From the NCBI RefSeq assembly GCF_051486985.1, contig NZ_JAHVDV010000011.1:1-64000 (forward strand): a stretch of 64,000 bases of DNA, given 5' to 3'. Under the pieces are notes generated by a model. That model saw nothing but the letters and a program-made list of their open reading frames with translations, did no database searches and was not told where the DNA came from. The DNA is from CBFFRJ01 sp051486985 (GTDB taxonomy: Bacteria > Pseudomonadota > Gammaproteobacteria > Enterobacterales > Enterobacteriaceae). A program made the position numbers and the translations under genes. This document shows positions 1-8,280 of the stretch, one piece after another; positions within the stretch are counted from its first letter, which is position 1; every line of letters begins with the position of its first letter.

Positions 1-59
1 CTTGTGGTCATTCCGTTCACCTTATGTTCCTTGCTTTTCTGTCACGCCAGAACCCGTGA

Positions 60-225
60 ACGTGCCAGGGTGGTTCACCGCCACCACCCTGGCGACCCGG
101 GCTCCCGGCAAGGAAAATCGCCGCTTCGCGGTCCATGATGCTTATGTCGCCTGCCTATCGGGTCGGGGACCAGCCTACGTCCTTGTAGGCTATCCCCTCC
201 GCCCGCTTCCCTGCGGGCGGCCCCG
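60..225 (+). ncRNA. Hairpin array, possible C4/cI-type phage antisense RNA remnant
   Basis: Three strong hairpins follow one another. Positions 64-74 pair perfectly with 83-93 (11 bp, 8-nt loop). Positions 172-178 pair with 185-191, extended by an outer GGGGA/TCCCC pairing (165-169 with 193-197). Positions 199-206 pair with 213-220 (8 GC-rich pairs). An open frame of about 91 codons crosses the region, but this much perfect pairing fits a structured RNA better than a protein. The closest known type I can recall is the C4 / P4 cI antisense RNA that precedes Icd-like genes in P1/P4-type elements. That identity is inference and no icd gene lies inside the window. Confidence 0.35.
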
Positions 226-340
226 GTCAGCCGTCAACGCCTCATCGATTTTCAGCCGGACCCTGTCATCGCGGTGACGGCTTTATTCTCATTGCGCCGT
301 GATATCGCTGCAAAACGTCATATTACAGGGGATTCTTCAG

Positions 341-423
341 CCCACGGGGAGAGGGATCCTCACAAAATAATATGAGCACGGAAAGTCCCCTCGCCCCTTT
401 GGGGAGAGGGTTAGGGTGAGGGG
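341..423. repeat. REP/REPIN-like palindromic intergenic repeat, copy A
   Basis: A GAGAGGG...CCCTCGCCCC...GGGGAGAGGGTTAGGGTGAGGGG arrangement ends about 20 bp before the rlmB terminator. The interior GAGGGATCC-T-CACAAAA and GAGCACG and the right arm are shared with the copy at 55420-55510, so the two are members of one family. A more distant copy lies inside dsbD (51510-51607). Such elements are commonly intergenic in enterobacteria. The coordinates are judged by eye. Confidence 0.7.
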
Positions 424-440
424 TGTGGGTACAAACACTA

Positions 441-464
441 AAAAGGCAACTTACGTTGCCTTTT
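441..464 (-). terminator. Rho-independent terminator of rlmB
   Basis: A perfect 10-bp stem AAAAGGCAAC / GTTGCCTTTT with a 4-nt loop lies 6 bp beyond the rlmB stop codon. It gives a U-run in the minus-strand transcript. Confidence 0.8.
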
Positions 465-469
465 GCTGT

Positions 470-1204
470 TTATTTCGTGCGCTGACGAACGGCTTCGAAC
501 AGGCAGATACCGGTGGCGACAGACACGTTCAGCGATGACACGCTGCCCGCCATCGGGATGCTGATCAGCTCATCGCAATGCTCACGCGTCAGACGACGCA
601 TCCCCTCACCTTCAGCTCCCATGACCAGCGCCATCGGGCCGGTCATTTTGCTCTGGAACAGGGTGTGGTCTGCTTCACCTGCGGTGCCAACGATCCAGAT
701 GTTCTCTTCCTGCAACAGACGCATGGTGCGCGCCAGGTTGGTCACACGGATCAACGGGACATTTTCCGCCGCGCCACAGGCCACTTTTTTGGCGGTCGCA
801 TTCAGCTGTGCCGACTTATCTTTCGGTACGATGATGGCGTGAACGCCAGCGGCATCGGCGCTACGCAGGCAGGCACCGAGGTTATGGGGATCGGTGACGC
901 CATCGAGGATCAGGAAGAAAGGCTGTTCGAGGCTGGCGATCAGATCCGGCAGATCGTTTTCCTGATACTGACGACCCGGCTTCACGCGTGCGATGATACC
1001 CTGATGCACCGCGCCTTCGCTTTTCTCGTCCAGATACTGACGGTTAGCGACCTGAATCACGACACCCTGCGCTTCCAGCGCATGGATCAGGGGCAGCAGG
1101 CGTTTATCCTCGCGGCCTTTCAGAATAAACACTTCCTGAAAACGCTCGGGAGCGCGTTCCAGCAGGGCCTGCACCGCATGGATGCCGTAAATCATTTCAC
1201 TCAT
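470..1204 (-). CDS. rlmB: 23S rRNA (guanosine-2251-2'-O)-methyltransferase RlmB
   Basis: Uses SAM to 2'-O-methylate G2251 in the P loop of 23S rRNA during 50S assembly. At 244 residues it matches the E. coli protein (243). The C-terminal SPOUT (SpoU/TrmH) domain shows all three motifs: NLGACLRSADAAG near residue 107, MGAEGEGM near 195 and SSLNVSVATGI near 223. An N-terminal L30e-like substrate-binding domain precedes it. In E. coli rlmB follows rnr directly. Here about 1.2 kb of decayed genes separates them, so rlmB probably relies on a promoter inside the scar or in the 100 bp upstream. It has its own terminator. Confidence 0.97.
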   Translation of the reverse strand: MSEMIYGIHAVQALLERAPERFQEVFILKGREDKRLLPLIHALEAQGVVIQVANRQYLDEKSEGAVHQGIIARVKPGRQYQENDLPDLIASLEQPFFLILDGVTDPHNLGACLRSADAAGVHAIIVPKDKSAQLNATAKKVACGAAENVPLIRVTNLARTMRLLQEENIWIVGTAGEADHTLFQSKMTGPMALVMGAEGEGMRRLTREHCDELISIPMAGSVSSLNVSVATGICLFEAVRQRTK

Positions 1205-1304
1205 TAAGGGTACTCATTTGAGGCGATATCGCCGGATTGAAAGGGTTCAGATAGTCACATCGCCCATTATAACCGACAACGCCTGCAAATCGACTCCTGA
1301 ACGT

Positions 1305-1545
1305 TCAACCATTCACCCCTGCACGCCAGTCATCGTGCGTGACCGGGTATTCAGGCAGCCTCGCGCTCAGTAAATAACGGGTATAGTCATGCGCTGGCCG
1401 GGTGAAGATCCGCTCACTCTCTCCCTGCTCCACCAGGCGACCGTGCTGCATCACCCCAACATGGTCAGCAATGTGGCGCACCACGTTTAAATCATGGGAG
1501 ATAAACAAATACGCCAGCCCATACTCACGCTGGAGCGGCATCAGC
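1305..1545 (-). pseudogene. 3' remnant of a peptide-type ABC transporter ATPase
   Basis: About 80 residues remain from the C-terminal end of an oligopeptide/dipeptide-type ABC ATP-binding protein (DppF/GsiA class). The D-loop/H-loop stretch YLFISHDLNVVRHIADHVGV is present, followed by the family's C-terminal signature resembling RPAHDYTRYLLSA. Walker A, the signature motif and Walker B are missing. The fragment is joined upstream, at about 1541-1552, to the broken desulfhydrase-like gene, which indicates a deletion that fused two neighbouring genes. Confidence 0.75.
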
Positions 1546-2214
1546 AGGGGCACGAACGCTTACCCCCAACACCGGCACCTGACTGTTGGTGGCGGTAAAT
1601 CCGGCGACCAGCCCGGCTTGTGTGCCGGTGCTGCCGGTGGCGTGCACCACATGATCAATACACAAACGTAACTGCGAAGACTGGTAGAGAAGCTCCTCGG
1701 CACAGGCTACGTAGCCCAGTGCACCAATCGGGTTAGATCCCCCGCCGGGGATAACGTAGGGGTTATGCCCTTGCTCACGTAGCGTGGCGGCATACTCCTC
1801 CATCGCCTGCTGCATATCGGTGCCGCCCGGCAGATGCGCGACAATGTCGCCCCCCAGCAAATCATCCAGCAGCACGTTGCCGGAGCGCTGATAATCTTCA
1901 CCAAAGTCAGTGACCCGTTTTTCCAGCAGCACTTTCGCCGCAAGGCCGAGTTTTGCCGCTCCGGCAATGGTCTGGCGCACGTGGTTCGATTGCGTCGCCC
2001 CCTGGGTAATGATCACATCGGCTTATTTCTCCAGCGAATCGGCCAGCAGAAATTCCAGTTTGCGGGTTTTATTTCCGCCGCTGGCAAGCCCCGTTGCATC
2101 ATCACGCTTAATCCATATTTTCGGACCACCGCGTAAAGTGGAGAGATTATCCAGAAGTTCTAAAGGTGTAGGAAAATGGCCGAGTGACAGTCGGGGAAAA
2201 CGCGCCAGATGCAT
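1546..2214 (-). pseudogene. Truncated D-cysteine desulfhydrase / L-cysteate sulfo-lyase-like gene
   Basis: The frame encodes the N-terminal two thirds of a PLP enzyme of the DcyD/CuyA family. Visible features are KRDDATGLASGGNKTRKLEFL with the probable PLP lysine near residue 49, QSNHVRQTIAGAAKLGL, and VIPGGGSNPIGALGY. An in-frame TAA at 2023-2025 interrupts it after codon 63. The 3' end is replaced at about 1541-1552 by a fragment of an ABC ATPase gene. Two independent lesions mean it cannot make a full enzyme. I cannot separate the DcyD from the CuyA subfamily with certainty. ABC transporter genes beside such enzymes suggest a lost sulfur-compound uptake locus. Confidence 0.8.
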
Positions 2215-2383
2215 GATGACGCCTTGCTAAATAAGCGAATAGCTGATGCAAGTCACTATACACATCTGATTCTGGCGGCTAATCACCAATAATAAATATC
2301 GATTTTCACAATTTAGCTAAGCCGGGAAATAACCGTCCGGAGGGCTATATCTATTACGCGTGGAATATATTACGTTAAAAAAG

Positions 2384-2412
2384 AATAACCCCTCTGCATG
2401 GAGAGGGGTTAT
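2384..2412 (-). terminator. Rho-independent terminator of rnr
   Basis: The stem AACCCCTCT / AGAGGGGTT with a short loop lies 20 bp after rnr. It is followed on the minus strand by TATTCTTTTTT. Confidence 0.85.
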
Positions 2413-2433
2413 GGGGTGTTATTTCAGGACTAT

Positions 2434-4869
2434 TTATTCAGCGTCTTTCTTTTTTGAAGCACGCTTTGCTTTGGTCGCCGATGCGATTTTTTGCGTTTTC
2501 GCCGACGGCTTTTTCACGCTTTTTTCTTTCTTCGCTTTCGCCGGGTCTTTTGCTTTACGAAACGCGCTGTCCGGTTCGAAATTCACTTTCTTTCCGCTCT
2601 GACGACGTTTGCTGCCGGACGGTTTGGCGCCGCTGCCGTTCTTCGCCTTTTCCCGTGCGGTTTTCCCGACATTACGCGGGCCACGTTCACTGGAGATCAG
2701 CGAGAAGTCGATTTTACGCTCATCCATATTGACCGCTTCCACACGCACCTGCACTTTATCGCCCAGACGGTAAGTCTGCCCGCCCGATTCGCCAATCAGA
2801 CGCTGGCCCACCTGGTCGAAGCGATAGTAGTCGTTATCCAGCGTAGAGACGTGTACCAGACCGTCGATAAACAGATCGTCCAGACGGACAAAGAAACCAA
2901 AGCCGGTGACGCTGGCAATGACGCCCGGGAAGGTGTTGCCCACCTGATCCTGCATAAAGTCGCATTTGAGCCAGTCAGAGACTTCACGGGTCGCTTCATC
3001 AGCACGGCGTTCGGTCAATGAACAGTGCTGACCCAGTTGCAGCATCTCTTCCATGCTGTAGTGCCAGCCACCGGTTTCGGTGCTGTTGCCGGTATGGCCC
3101 TCATCTTTCGCCAGCAGATACTTAATGGCGCGGTGCAGCGACAGGTCAGGATAACGGCGAATCGGCGAGGTGAAGTGGGCATAGGATTGCAGTGCCAGGC
3201 CAAAGTGACCCCGGTTTTCCGGATCGTAGACCGCCTGCTTCATGGAGCGCAGCAACATGGTTTGCAGCATCTCATGATCCGGACGATCGGCGATGGACTC
3301 AAGCAGCGCCGCATAATCCGCAGGCTCAGGCACTTTGCCGCCCGGCAGCTCAAGGCCCAGCTCTGCCAGCACGGTACGGAAGGAGGTAATCGCTTCAGTG
3401 GTCGGCTTGTCGTGAATACGGAACAGCGCGGGCTCATTCTCCTTCTCAACGAAACGCGCCGCCGAGATATTCGCGAGGATCATGCACTCTTCAATCAGCT
3501 TATGGGCATCATTACGCTGCGTTTGCTCAATGCGCTCGATACGACGCTCAGCATTGAAGATAAACTTCGCCTCTTCGCTCTCAAAGGAGATACCGCCACG
3601 TTCGGCACGGGAGGCATCCAGCACTTTATAGAGGTTATGCAGCTCTTCAATGTGCTTCACCAGCGGCGCGTACTGCTGGCGCAGATCCTGATCGCCCTGC
3701 AGTATATGCCAGACCTTGTTGTAGGTCAGACGGGCATGAGAGCTCATTACCGCTTCGTAGAACGTATAGCTCGTCAGGCGACCCTTTGCCGAAATGGTCA
3801 TTTCACAGACCATACACAGTCGGTCAACCTGTGGGTTGAGCGAGCAGAGGCCGTTGGAGAGCACTTCCGGCAGCATTGGCACAACCTGCGACGGGAAGTA
3901 GACGGAGGTACCACGACTGCGGGCTTCATCATCCAGCGGCGTGCCCGGACGGACGTAATAACTGACGTCGGCAATGGCAACCCACAGGCGCCAGCCGCCG
4001 CCGCGTTTTTTCTCGCAGTGAACGGCGTCATCAAAGTCACGGGCATCTTCACCATCGATGGTGACCAGTGGCAGTGAACGCAGATCGATACGGCCAATTT
4101 TGGCCTCTTCCGGCACCTGTTCTTTCAGCCCAGAAATCTGCTGTTCAACCGCTGGCGGCCAGACATACGGAATTTCATGGGTACGCAGCGCCATATCAAC
4201 GGCCATGCCGGTGCCCATGTTGTCGCCCAGAACTTCGACAATTTTACCGATGGCTTTGGTGCGACGGGTCGGGCACTGGGTCAGCTCAACCACCACCACA
4301 AAGCCCATGCGGGCACCCATCGTCTCTTCCGGCGGCACCAGAATATCAAAGCTCAAACGGCTGTCGTCAGGGACCACAAAGCCTACGCCTGCATCGGTAA
4401 AGTAACGGCCAACAATCTGACCGGTTTTCGGTACCAGAATGCGCACAACACGTGCTTCGCGGCGGCCTTTACGATCGGCACCCATCGGCTGAGCCAGAAT
4501 CTGGTCACCGTGCATGCACATTTTCATCTGTTCACTGGAGAGATACAGATCGTCTTTGCGCCCTTCAACGCGCAGGAAACCAAACCCATCGCGGTGGCCA
4601 ATGACCATGCCTTTTAGCAGGTCGAGACGTTCCGGCAGGGCATAGCACTGACGGCGGGTGAAGACCAGTTGCCCGTCGCGTTCCATAGCGCGCAGGCGGC
4701 GGCGCAGCGCTTCCTGCTGTTCTTCGCCTTCGATATTGAGTTCAGTGGCCAGTTCATCACGACTGGCGGGTTTTTCACGTTTGGTGAGGTGTTCGAGGAT
4801 AAATTCGCGGCTGGGGATGGGATTGGAATATTTTTCAGCTTCGCGTTCCTGGAAAGGATCGTGTGACAT
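2434..4869 (-). CDS. rnr: Ribonuclease R (3'-5' exoribonuclease)
   Basis: A processive hydrolytic 3'-5' exoribonuclease that degrades structured RNA, defective tmRNA-tagged messages and rRNA. The domain order follows the RNB family: winged-helix region (about 25-85), two cold-shock domains, RNB catalytic domain with DGEDARDFDDAV (magnesium-binding aspartates), S1 domain (GVIASVTGFGFFVRLDDLFIDG) and a lysine-rich tail. The ATG at 4869 is preferred because MSHDPFQEREAEKY matches the E. coli start and GAGGAA precedes it. The open frame extends 29 codons further upstream without a family match. The result is 811 residues against 813 in E. coli. It follows nsrR in the same operon. Confidence 0.97.
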   Translation of the reverse strand: MSHDPFQEREAEKYSNPIPSREFILEHLTKREKPASRDELATELNIEGEEQQEALRRRLRAMERDGQLVFTRRQCYALPERLDLLKGMVIGHRDGFGFLRVEGRKDDLYLSSEQMKMCMHGDQILAQPMGADRKGRREARVVRILVPKTGQIVGRYFTDAGVGFVVPDDSRLSFDILVPPEETMGARMGFVVVVELTQCPTRRTKAIGKIVEVLGDNMGTGMAVDMALRTHEIPYVWPPAVEQQISGLKEQVPEEAKIGRIDLRSLPLVTIDGEDARDFDDAVHCEKKRGGGWRLWVAIADVSYYVRPGTPLDDEARSRGTSVYFPSQVVPMLPEVLSNGLCSLNPQVDRLCMVCEMTISAKGRLTSYTFYEAVMSSHARLTYNKVWHILQGDQDLRQQYAPLVKHIEELHNLYKVLDASRAERGGISFESEEAKFIFNAERRIERIEQTQRNDAHKLIEECMILANISAARFVEKENEPALFRIHDKPTTEAITSFRTVLAELGLELPGGKVPEPADYAALLESIADRPDHEMLQTMLLRSMKQAVYDPENRGHFGLALQSYAHFTSPIRRYPDLSLHRAIKYLLAKDEGHTGNSTETGGWHYSMEEMLQLGQHCSLTERRADEATREVSDWLKCDFMQDQVGNTFPGVIASVTGFGFFVRLDDLFIDGLVHVSTLDNDYYRFDQVGQRLIGESGGQTYRLGDKVQVRVEAVNMDERKIDFSLISSERGPRNVGKTAREKAKNGSGAKPSGSKRRQSGKKVNFEPDSAFRKAKDPAKAKKEKSVKKPSAKTQKIASATKAKRASKKKDAE

Positions 4870-5020
4870 AGCGGTTCCTCCGTTGTCATCTCTGGTGAAA
4901 GTCCCTTCATTTTTCACGCCGCCTCTTTGTTGGCTGCCTTCACGTCTCCCGGTCACTCACTTGTGTAAGTCCGGCATTCGTTCAGTTGCCACCTTGATGC
5001 AACGCGAAATTTACTGGGCT

Positions 5021-5449
5021 TTACTCTTCCACCAATAGTAATTTGTAAAGCGGTTGATTCTCTTCAACCAATTCGGCCAGGGTGTAGTTATCCAGTTCCT
5101 TAAGGAAACTACTGACGGCCTTAGAAAGCGCCTGCTTGAGGCGGCAGGCGGAAGTAATATGGCAAAATTCACTGCTGCAATTTACCAGCGAAAGCGGCTC
5201 CAGATCGCGCACGACATCACCGATACGAATCTCCTGCGCAGGTCTGCCCAGGCGGATACCGCCATTTTTTCCCCTGACGGCCATCACATAGCCTTCACGA
5301 CTAAGTTGGTTGATTATTTTGACCATATGATTACGGGACACACCATAAATCTCAGTGACTTCGGTGATATTCGTCATTTTCCCTTCTGGCAATGACGCCA
5401 TATAAATCAACGCACGTAATCCGTAATCAGTGAAACTCGTTAACTGCAC
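5021..5449 (-). CDS. nsrR: Nitric-oxide-sensing repressor NsrR (Rrf2 family)
   Basis: An iron-sulfur transcription repressor that releases nitrosative-stress genes such as hmp and ytfE when NO attacks its cluster. The 142 residues show the winged-helix domain of the Rrf2 family (VSRNHMVKIINQLSREGYV as recognition region) and three cluster cysteines in LVNCSSEFCHITSAC, at residues 91, 96 and 102. It lies between purA and rnr in the same orientation, as in E. coli. Confidence 0.97.
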   Translation of the reverse strand: MQLTSFTDYGLRALIYMASLPEGKMTNITEVTEIYGVSRNHMVKIINQLSREGYVMAVRGKNGGIRLGRPAQEIRIGDVVRDLEPLSLVNCSSEFCHITSACRLKQALSKAVSSFLKELDNYTLAELVEENQPLYKLLLVEE

Positions 5450-5569
5450 ATCAACCTCAGAAACAGGGGGAAAATGAGATACCCGCAGGTATTGACTCTA
5501 TTGATGATAAACCAGCCAGCAGGAATGCCGCTAATTTATTTGAACAGGAGGGGGAAAAAGCAGGAAGAA

Positions 5570-5590
5570 GGGGCCCGTCTGGCAGGCCCC
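5570..5590 (-). terminator. Probable terminator downstream of purA
   Basis: The stem GGGGCC / GGCCCC lies 9 bp beyond the purA stop, with TTCTTCC...CTTTTT following on the minus strand. The pyrimidine tract is interrupted, so some readthrough into nsrR-rnr is likely. Confidence 0.6.
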
Positions 5591-5598
5591 TGCAATGA

Positions 5599-6897
5599 TT
5601 ATGCGTCGAACGGGTCGCGCAGGATCATGGTTTCAGAGCGGTCCGGACCGGTAGAGATGATATCGATCGGCACGCCAGTCAGTTCTTCAATGCGTTTGAT
5701 GTAGTCCAGCGCAGCCTGCGGCAGGCCATCACGGGTTTTAACACCAAAGGTCGTTTCAGACCAGCCCGGCATTGACTCATAAATTGGCTCAATACCTTCC
5801 CAGTTATCAGCCGCCAGTGGTGTGGTCGTCACTTCGCGACCATCCGGCATACGGTAACCGACGCAGATTTTCACCTCTTTCAGGCCATCCAGCACGTCCA
5901 GCTTGGTCAGGCAGAAACCAGACAGGGAGTTGATCTGCACCGCGCGGCGAACGGCAACCGCATCAAGCCAGCCAGTACGACGGCGACGGCCGGTGGTGGC
6001 ACCGAATTCGTTACCCTGCTTGCACAGGAACTCGCCGATGTCGTCAAACAGTTCAGTCGGGAACGGACCTGCACCCACGCGTGTGGAGTAGGCTTTGATG
6101 ATCCCAAGAACGTAATCGACATAACGTGGACCCAGGCCGGAGCCGGTCGCAACGCCACCTGCGGTGGTGTTAGAGGAGGTGACGTACGGATAGGTACCGT
6201 GGTCGATATCAAGCAGCGTACCCTGTGCGCCTTCGAACATCACGAAGTCGCCACGCTTGCGCGCCTGATCCAGCAGGTCGGAAACGTCAACAACCATCGC
6301 CGTGAGGATGTCGGCAATCGCCATGACATCGTCCAGCACCTTCTGGTAGTCAACCGCTTCTGCTTTATAGAAGTTCACCAACTGGAAGTTGTGGTACTCC
6401 ATCACTTCTTTCAGTTTGTCAGCAAAGGTCGCTTTGTCGAACAGATCGCCTACGCGCAGGCCACGGCGAGCCACTTTATCTTCATAAGCAGGCCCGATAC
6501 CACGACCGGTGGTGCCGATGGCTTTAGAACCGCGCGCTTTTTCGCGTGCTACGTCCAGCGCCACATGATAATCGAGGATCAGCGGGCAGGCTTCGGACAA
6601 CAGCAGGCGTTCACGAACCGGGACACCACGGTCTTCCAGGCCTTTCATCTCTTTCATCAGCGCAGCCGGAGACAGCACCACACCGTTGCCGATGATGCTG
6701 GTTACATTTTCGCGGAGAATGCCTGATGGAATAAGATGGAGGACGGTTTTTTCACCGTTGATTACGAGAGTATGGCCTGCGTTGTGACCGCCCTGGTAGC
6801 GTACAACATATTTAGCCCGTTCAGTCAGAAGATCAACAATCTTCCCTTTACCTTCGTCACCCCATTGGGTGCCCAGTACGACGACGTTGTTACCCAT
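5599..6897 (-). CDS. purA: Adenylosuccinate synthetase
   Basis: Catalyses GTP-dependent condensation of IMP with aspartate, the first committed step from IMP to AMP. The 432 residues match the E. coli length. The N-terminal GTP-binding loop QWGDEGKGK (residues 11-19), the HNAGHT motif near residue 41 and the IMP-contact region GTTGRGIGPAYEDK are visible. It heads the nsrR-rnr group. A possible PurR half-site lies just upstream of the start. Confidence 0.98.
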   Translation of the reverse strand: MGNNVVVLGTQWGDEGKGKIVDLLTERAKYVVRYQGGHNAGHTLVINGEKTVLHLIPSGILRENVTSIIGNGVVLSPAALMKEMKGLEDRGVPVRERLLLSEACPLILDYHVALDVAREKARGSKAIGTTGRGIGPAYEDKVARRGLRVGDLFDKATFADKLKEVMEYHNFQLVNFYKAEAVDYQKVLDDVMAIADILTAMVVDVSDLLDQARKRGDFVMFEGAQGTLLDIDHGTYPYVTSSNTTAGGVATGSGLGPRYVDYVLGIIKAYSTRVGAGPFPTELFDDIGEFLCKQGNEFGATTGRRRRTGWLDAVAVRRAVQINSLSGFCLTKLDVLDGLKEVKICVGYRMPDGREVTTTPLAADNWEGIEPIYESMPGWSETTFGVKTRDGLPQAALDYIKRIEELTGVPIDIISTGPDRSETMILRDPFDA

Positions 6898-6904
6898 TTT
6901 TTCA

Positions 6905-6920
6905 AAATCACCGTTTGCTT
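6905..6920 (-). promoter_or_regulatory. Possible PurR operator before purA
   Basis: On the minus strand AAGCAAACGGTGATTT begins 23 bp before the ATG. Its left half matches the PurR consensus ACGCAAACGTTTGCGT well, but the right half is degenerate. Purine repression of purA is established in E. coli. Use of this exact site is inference. Confidence 0.3.
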
Positions 6921-7000
6921 AAAAATGGATTCTACCATCGGATTTTCAGATAGACAGCACTTTTTGTACCCAAATTATGGCAAAACTGCCTGCTTTTTGA

Positions 7001-7198
7001 TCAGCCAATCGTTTTCCTCAACATGTAGTAGACAACAATGCCAGCGACCACAAGACCCCCGCCGAAGCGACGTAAAATATTATCCGGCAGAGTACTCATC
7101 GTCGCGATCATACGGCGCCAGGCACGTGGATAGAGCATTGGACCTAACCCTTCCAGCACCAGAACGAGGGCCAGTGCCAGCCAGATGGTTGCGTTCAT
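7001..7198 (-). CDS. yjeT: YjeT family inner-membrane protein (DUF2065)
   Basis: A small protein of 65 residues with two hydrophobic segments (about 3-20 and 45-60) joined by a basic loop (PRAWRRM). It matches E. coli YjeT in length and position, immediately downstream of hflC. Function is unknown. Its constant place after hflKC suggests a membrane role linked to FtsH quality control, which is only inference. Confidence 0.93.
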   Translation of the reverse strand: MNATIWLALALVLVLEGLGPMLYPRAWRRMIATMSTLPDNILRRFGGGLVVAGIVVYYMLRKTIG

Positions 7199-7210
7199 TT
7201 TTACCCCTAT

Positions 7211-7245
7211 AAAAAAACCACCGCTCCTGGGGGAGCCGGTGGTTT
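7211..7245 (-). terminator. Terminator between hflC and yjeT
   Basis: The stem AAACCACCG / CCGGTGGTTT, with a CTCCTGGGGGAG centre and a run of seven U residues, follows hflC. It lies upstream of yjeT, so yjeT expression needs readthrough or a separate promoter. Confidence 0.85.
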
Positions 7246-7270
7246 ATCATGTTAAACCGCTTAAGAGCGC

Positions 7271-8278
7271 TTAGCGCGTCACGGGCGTTGTGGGTGACTT
7301 CATATAACGGAAGAAGTCGCTATCCGGGCTGAGCACCATGACATCCTGGTTGCTCTGGAAGCTGCTTTCATAAGCACGCAGGCTACGGATAAAGGCATAG
7401 AAGTCTGGATCCTGACTAAAGGCATCAGCAAACAGCTTCGCCGCTTCGGCATCCCCTTCACCACGCAGGATACGTCCCTGACGCTCAGATTCGGCCAGCG
7501 TTTTAGTCACTTCGTAATCCGCTGCTGCACGCAGTTTTTCAGCCTCTTCCTGACCCTGAGAGCGGTGACGACGGGCAACCGCTTCACGCTCAGCGCGCAT
7601 ACGGTTGTAGATCGCCTCAGAGACTTCAGCAGGCAGGTTGATCTGTTTGATACGCACATCAACCACTTCAATGCCCAGTGCCGCCATACTGTTCGGGTTA
7701 ATCACCGGTACGTTGCCGTTGGTTTCAGCCTGAACGCGCTCAGCAGCTTTGGCAATTGCATCATCCGCCGCCGGAGTCGCCACTTCATCTTCGGTGCCAG
7801 CAGAGCCGGAGTTCAGTGCATCGCGGACTTCCAGCGTCAGGCGACCACGTGAGTCGGTGACGATATCTTTCACATCCAGACGACCAATCTCAGAACGCAG
7901 ACGGTCAGAGAACTTACGTTTCAGCAGGACTTCTGCCTGAGAAACATCGCCACCGCCTGTTGCCAGGAAGTAACGGCTAAAATCACTGATGCGCCATTTG
8001 ATATAGGAATCAACGATCAGGTCTTTCTTCTCTTTGGTCACGAAACGGTCGGCCTGGTTATCCATCGTCTGAATACGCGCATCGAGCGTCTTCACGGACT
8101 GAATAAACGGAACTTTAAAGTGCAGGCCCGGTTCGTAAATTACCGGTTTTTTGTCGTCATCACGCACGACGCTGCTGAACTGGAACTTGATGCCACGCTC
8201 ACCCTCTTTCACAACAAATACAGAGGTATAAAGCACAACCAGCGCGATAATGATGATCGCAATAAGTGACTTACGCAT
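7271..8278 (-). CDS. hflC: FtsH modulator HflC (SPFH/prohibitin family)
   Basis: With HflK it forms a large membrane cage around the FtsH protease and limits its activity on membrane substrates and phage lambda CII. The 335 residues have one N-terminal membrane anchor (about 4-22), an SPFH/band-7 domain facing the periplasm (LDARIQTMDNQADRF) and a long charged helix (about 220-270). It starts 3 bp after the hflK stop, so the two are translationally coupled. Confidence 0.97.
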   Translation of the reverse strand: MRKSLIAIIIIALVVLYTSVFVVKEGERGIKFQFSSVVRDDDKKPVIYEPGLHFKVPFIQSVKTLDARIQTMDNQADRFVTKEKKDLIVDSYIKWRISDFSRYFLATGGGDVSQAEVLLKRKFSDRLRSEIGRLDVKDIVTDSRGRLTLEVRDALNSGSAGTEDEVATPAADDAIAKAAERVQAETNGNVPVINPNSMAALGIEVVDVRIKQINLPAEVSEAIYNRMRAEREAVARRHRSQGQEEAEKLRAAADYEVTKTLAESERQGRILRGEGDAEAAKLFADAFSQDPDFYAFIRSLRAYESSFQSNQDVMVLSPDSDFFRYMKSPTTPVTR

Positions 8279-8280
8279 CG

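Noticed and set aside
2..277. An open frame of about 91 codons at the left edge
   Set aside because: The reading frame runs through three near-perfect hairpins and gives no recognised domain, so a structured RNA is the better reading.
1305..2214. Reading the scar as a working fusion protein
   Set aside because: An in-frame TAA at 2023-2025, a frame change at the junction and missing ATPase and PLP-enzyme parts rule out a functional product.
3025..4077. A 350-codon open frame opposite rnr
   Set aside because: Antisense to the conserved RNase R catalytic region, with no ribosome-binding site and no recognisable domain.
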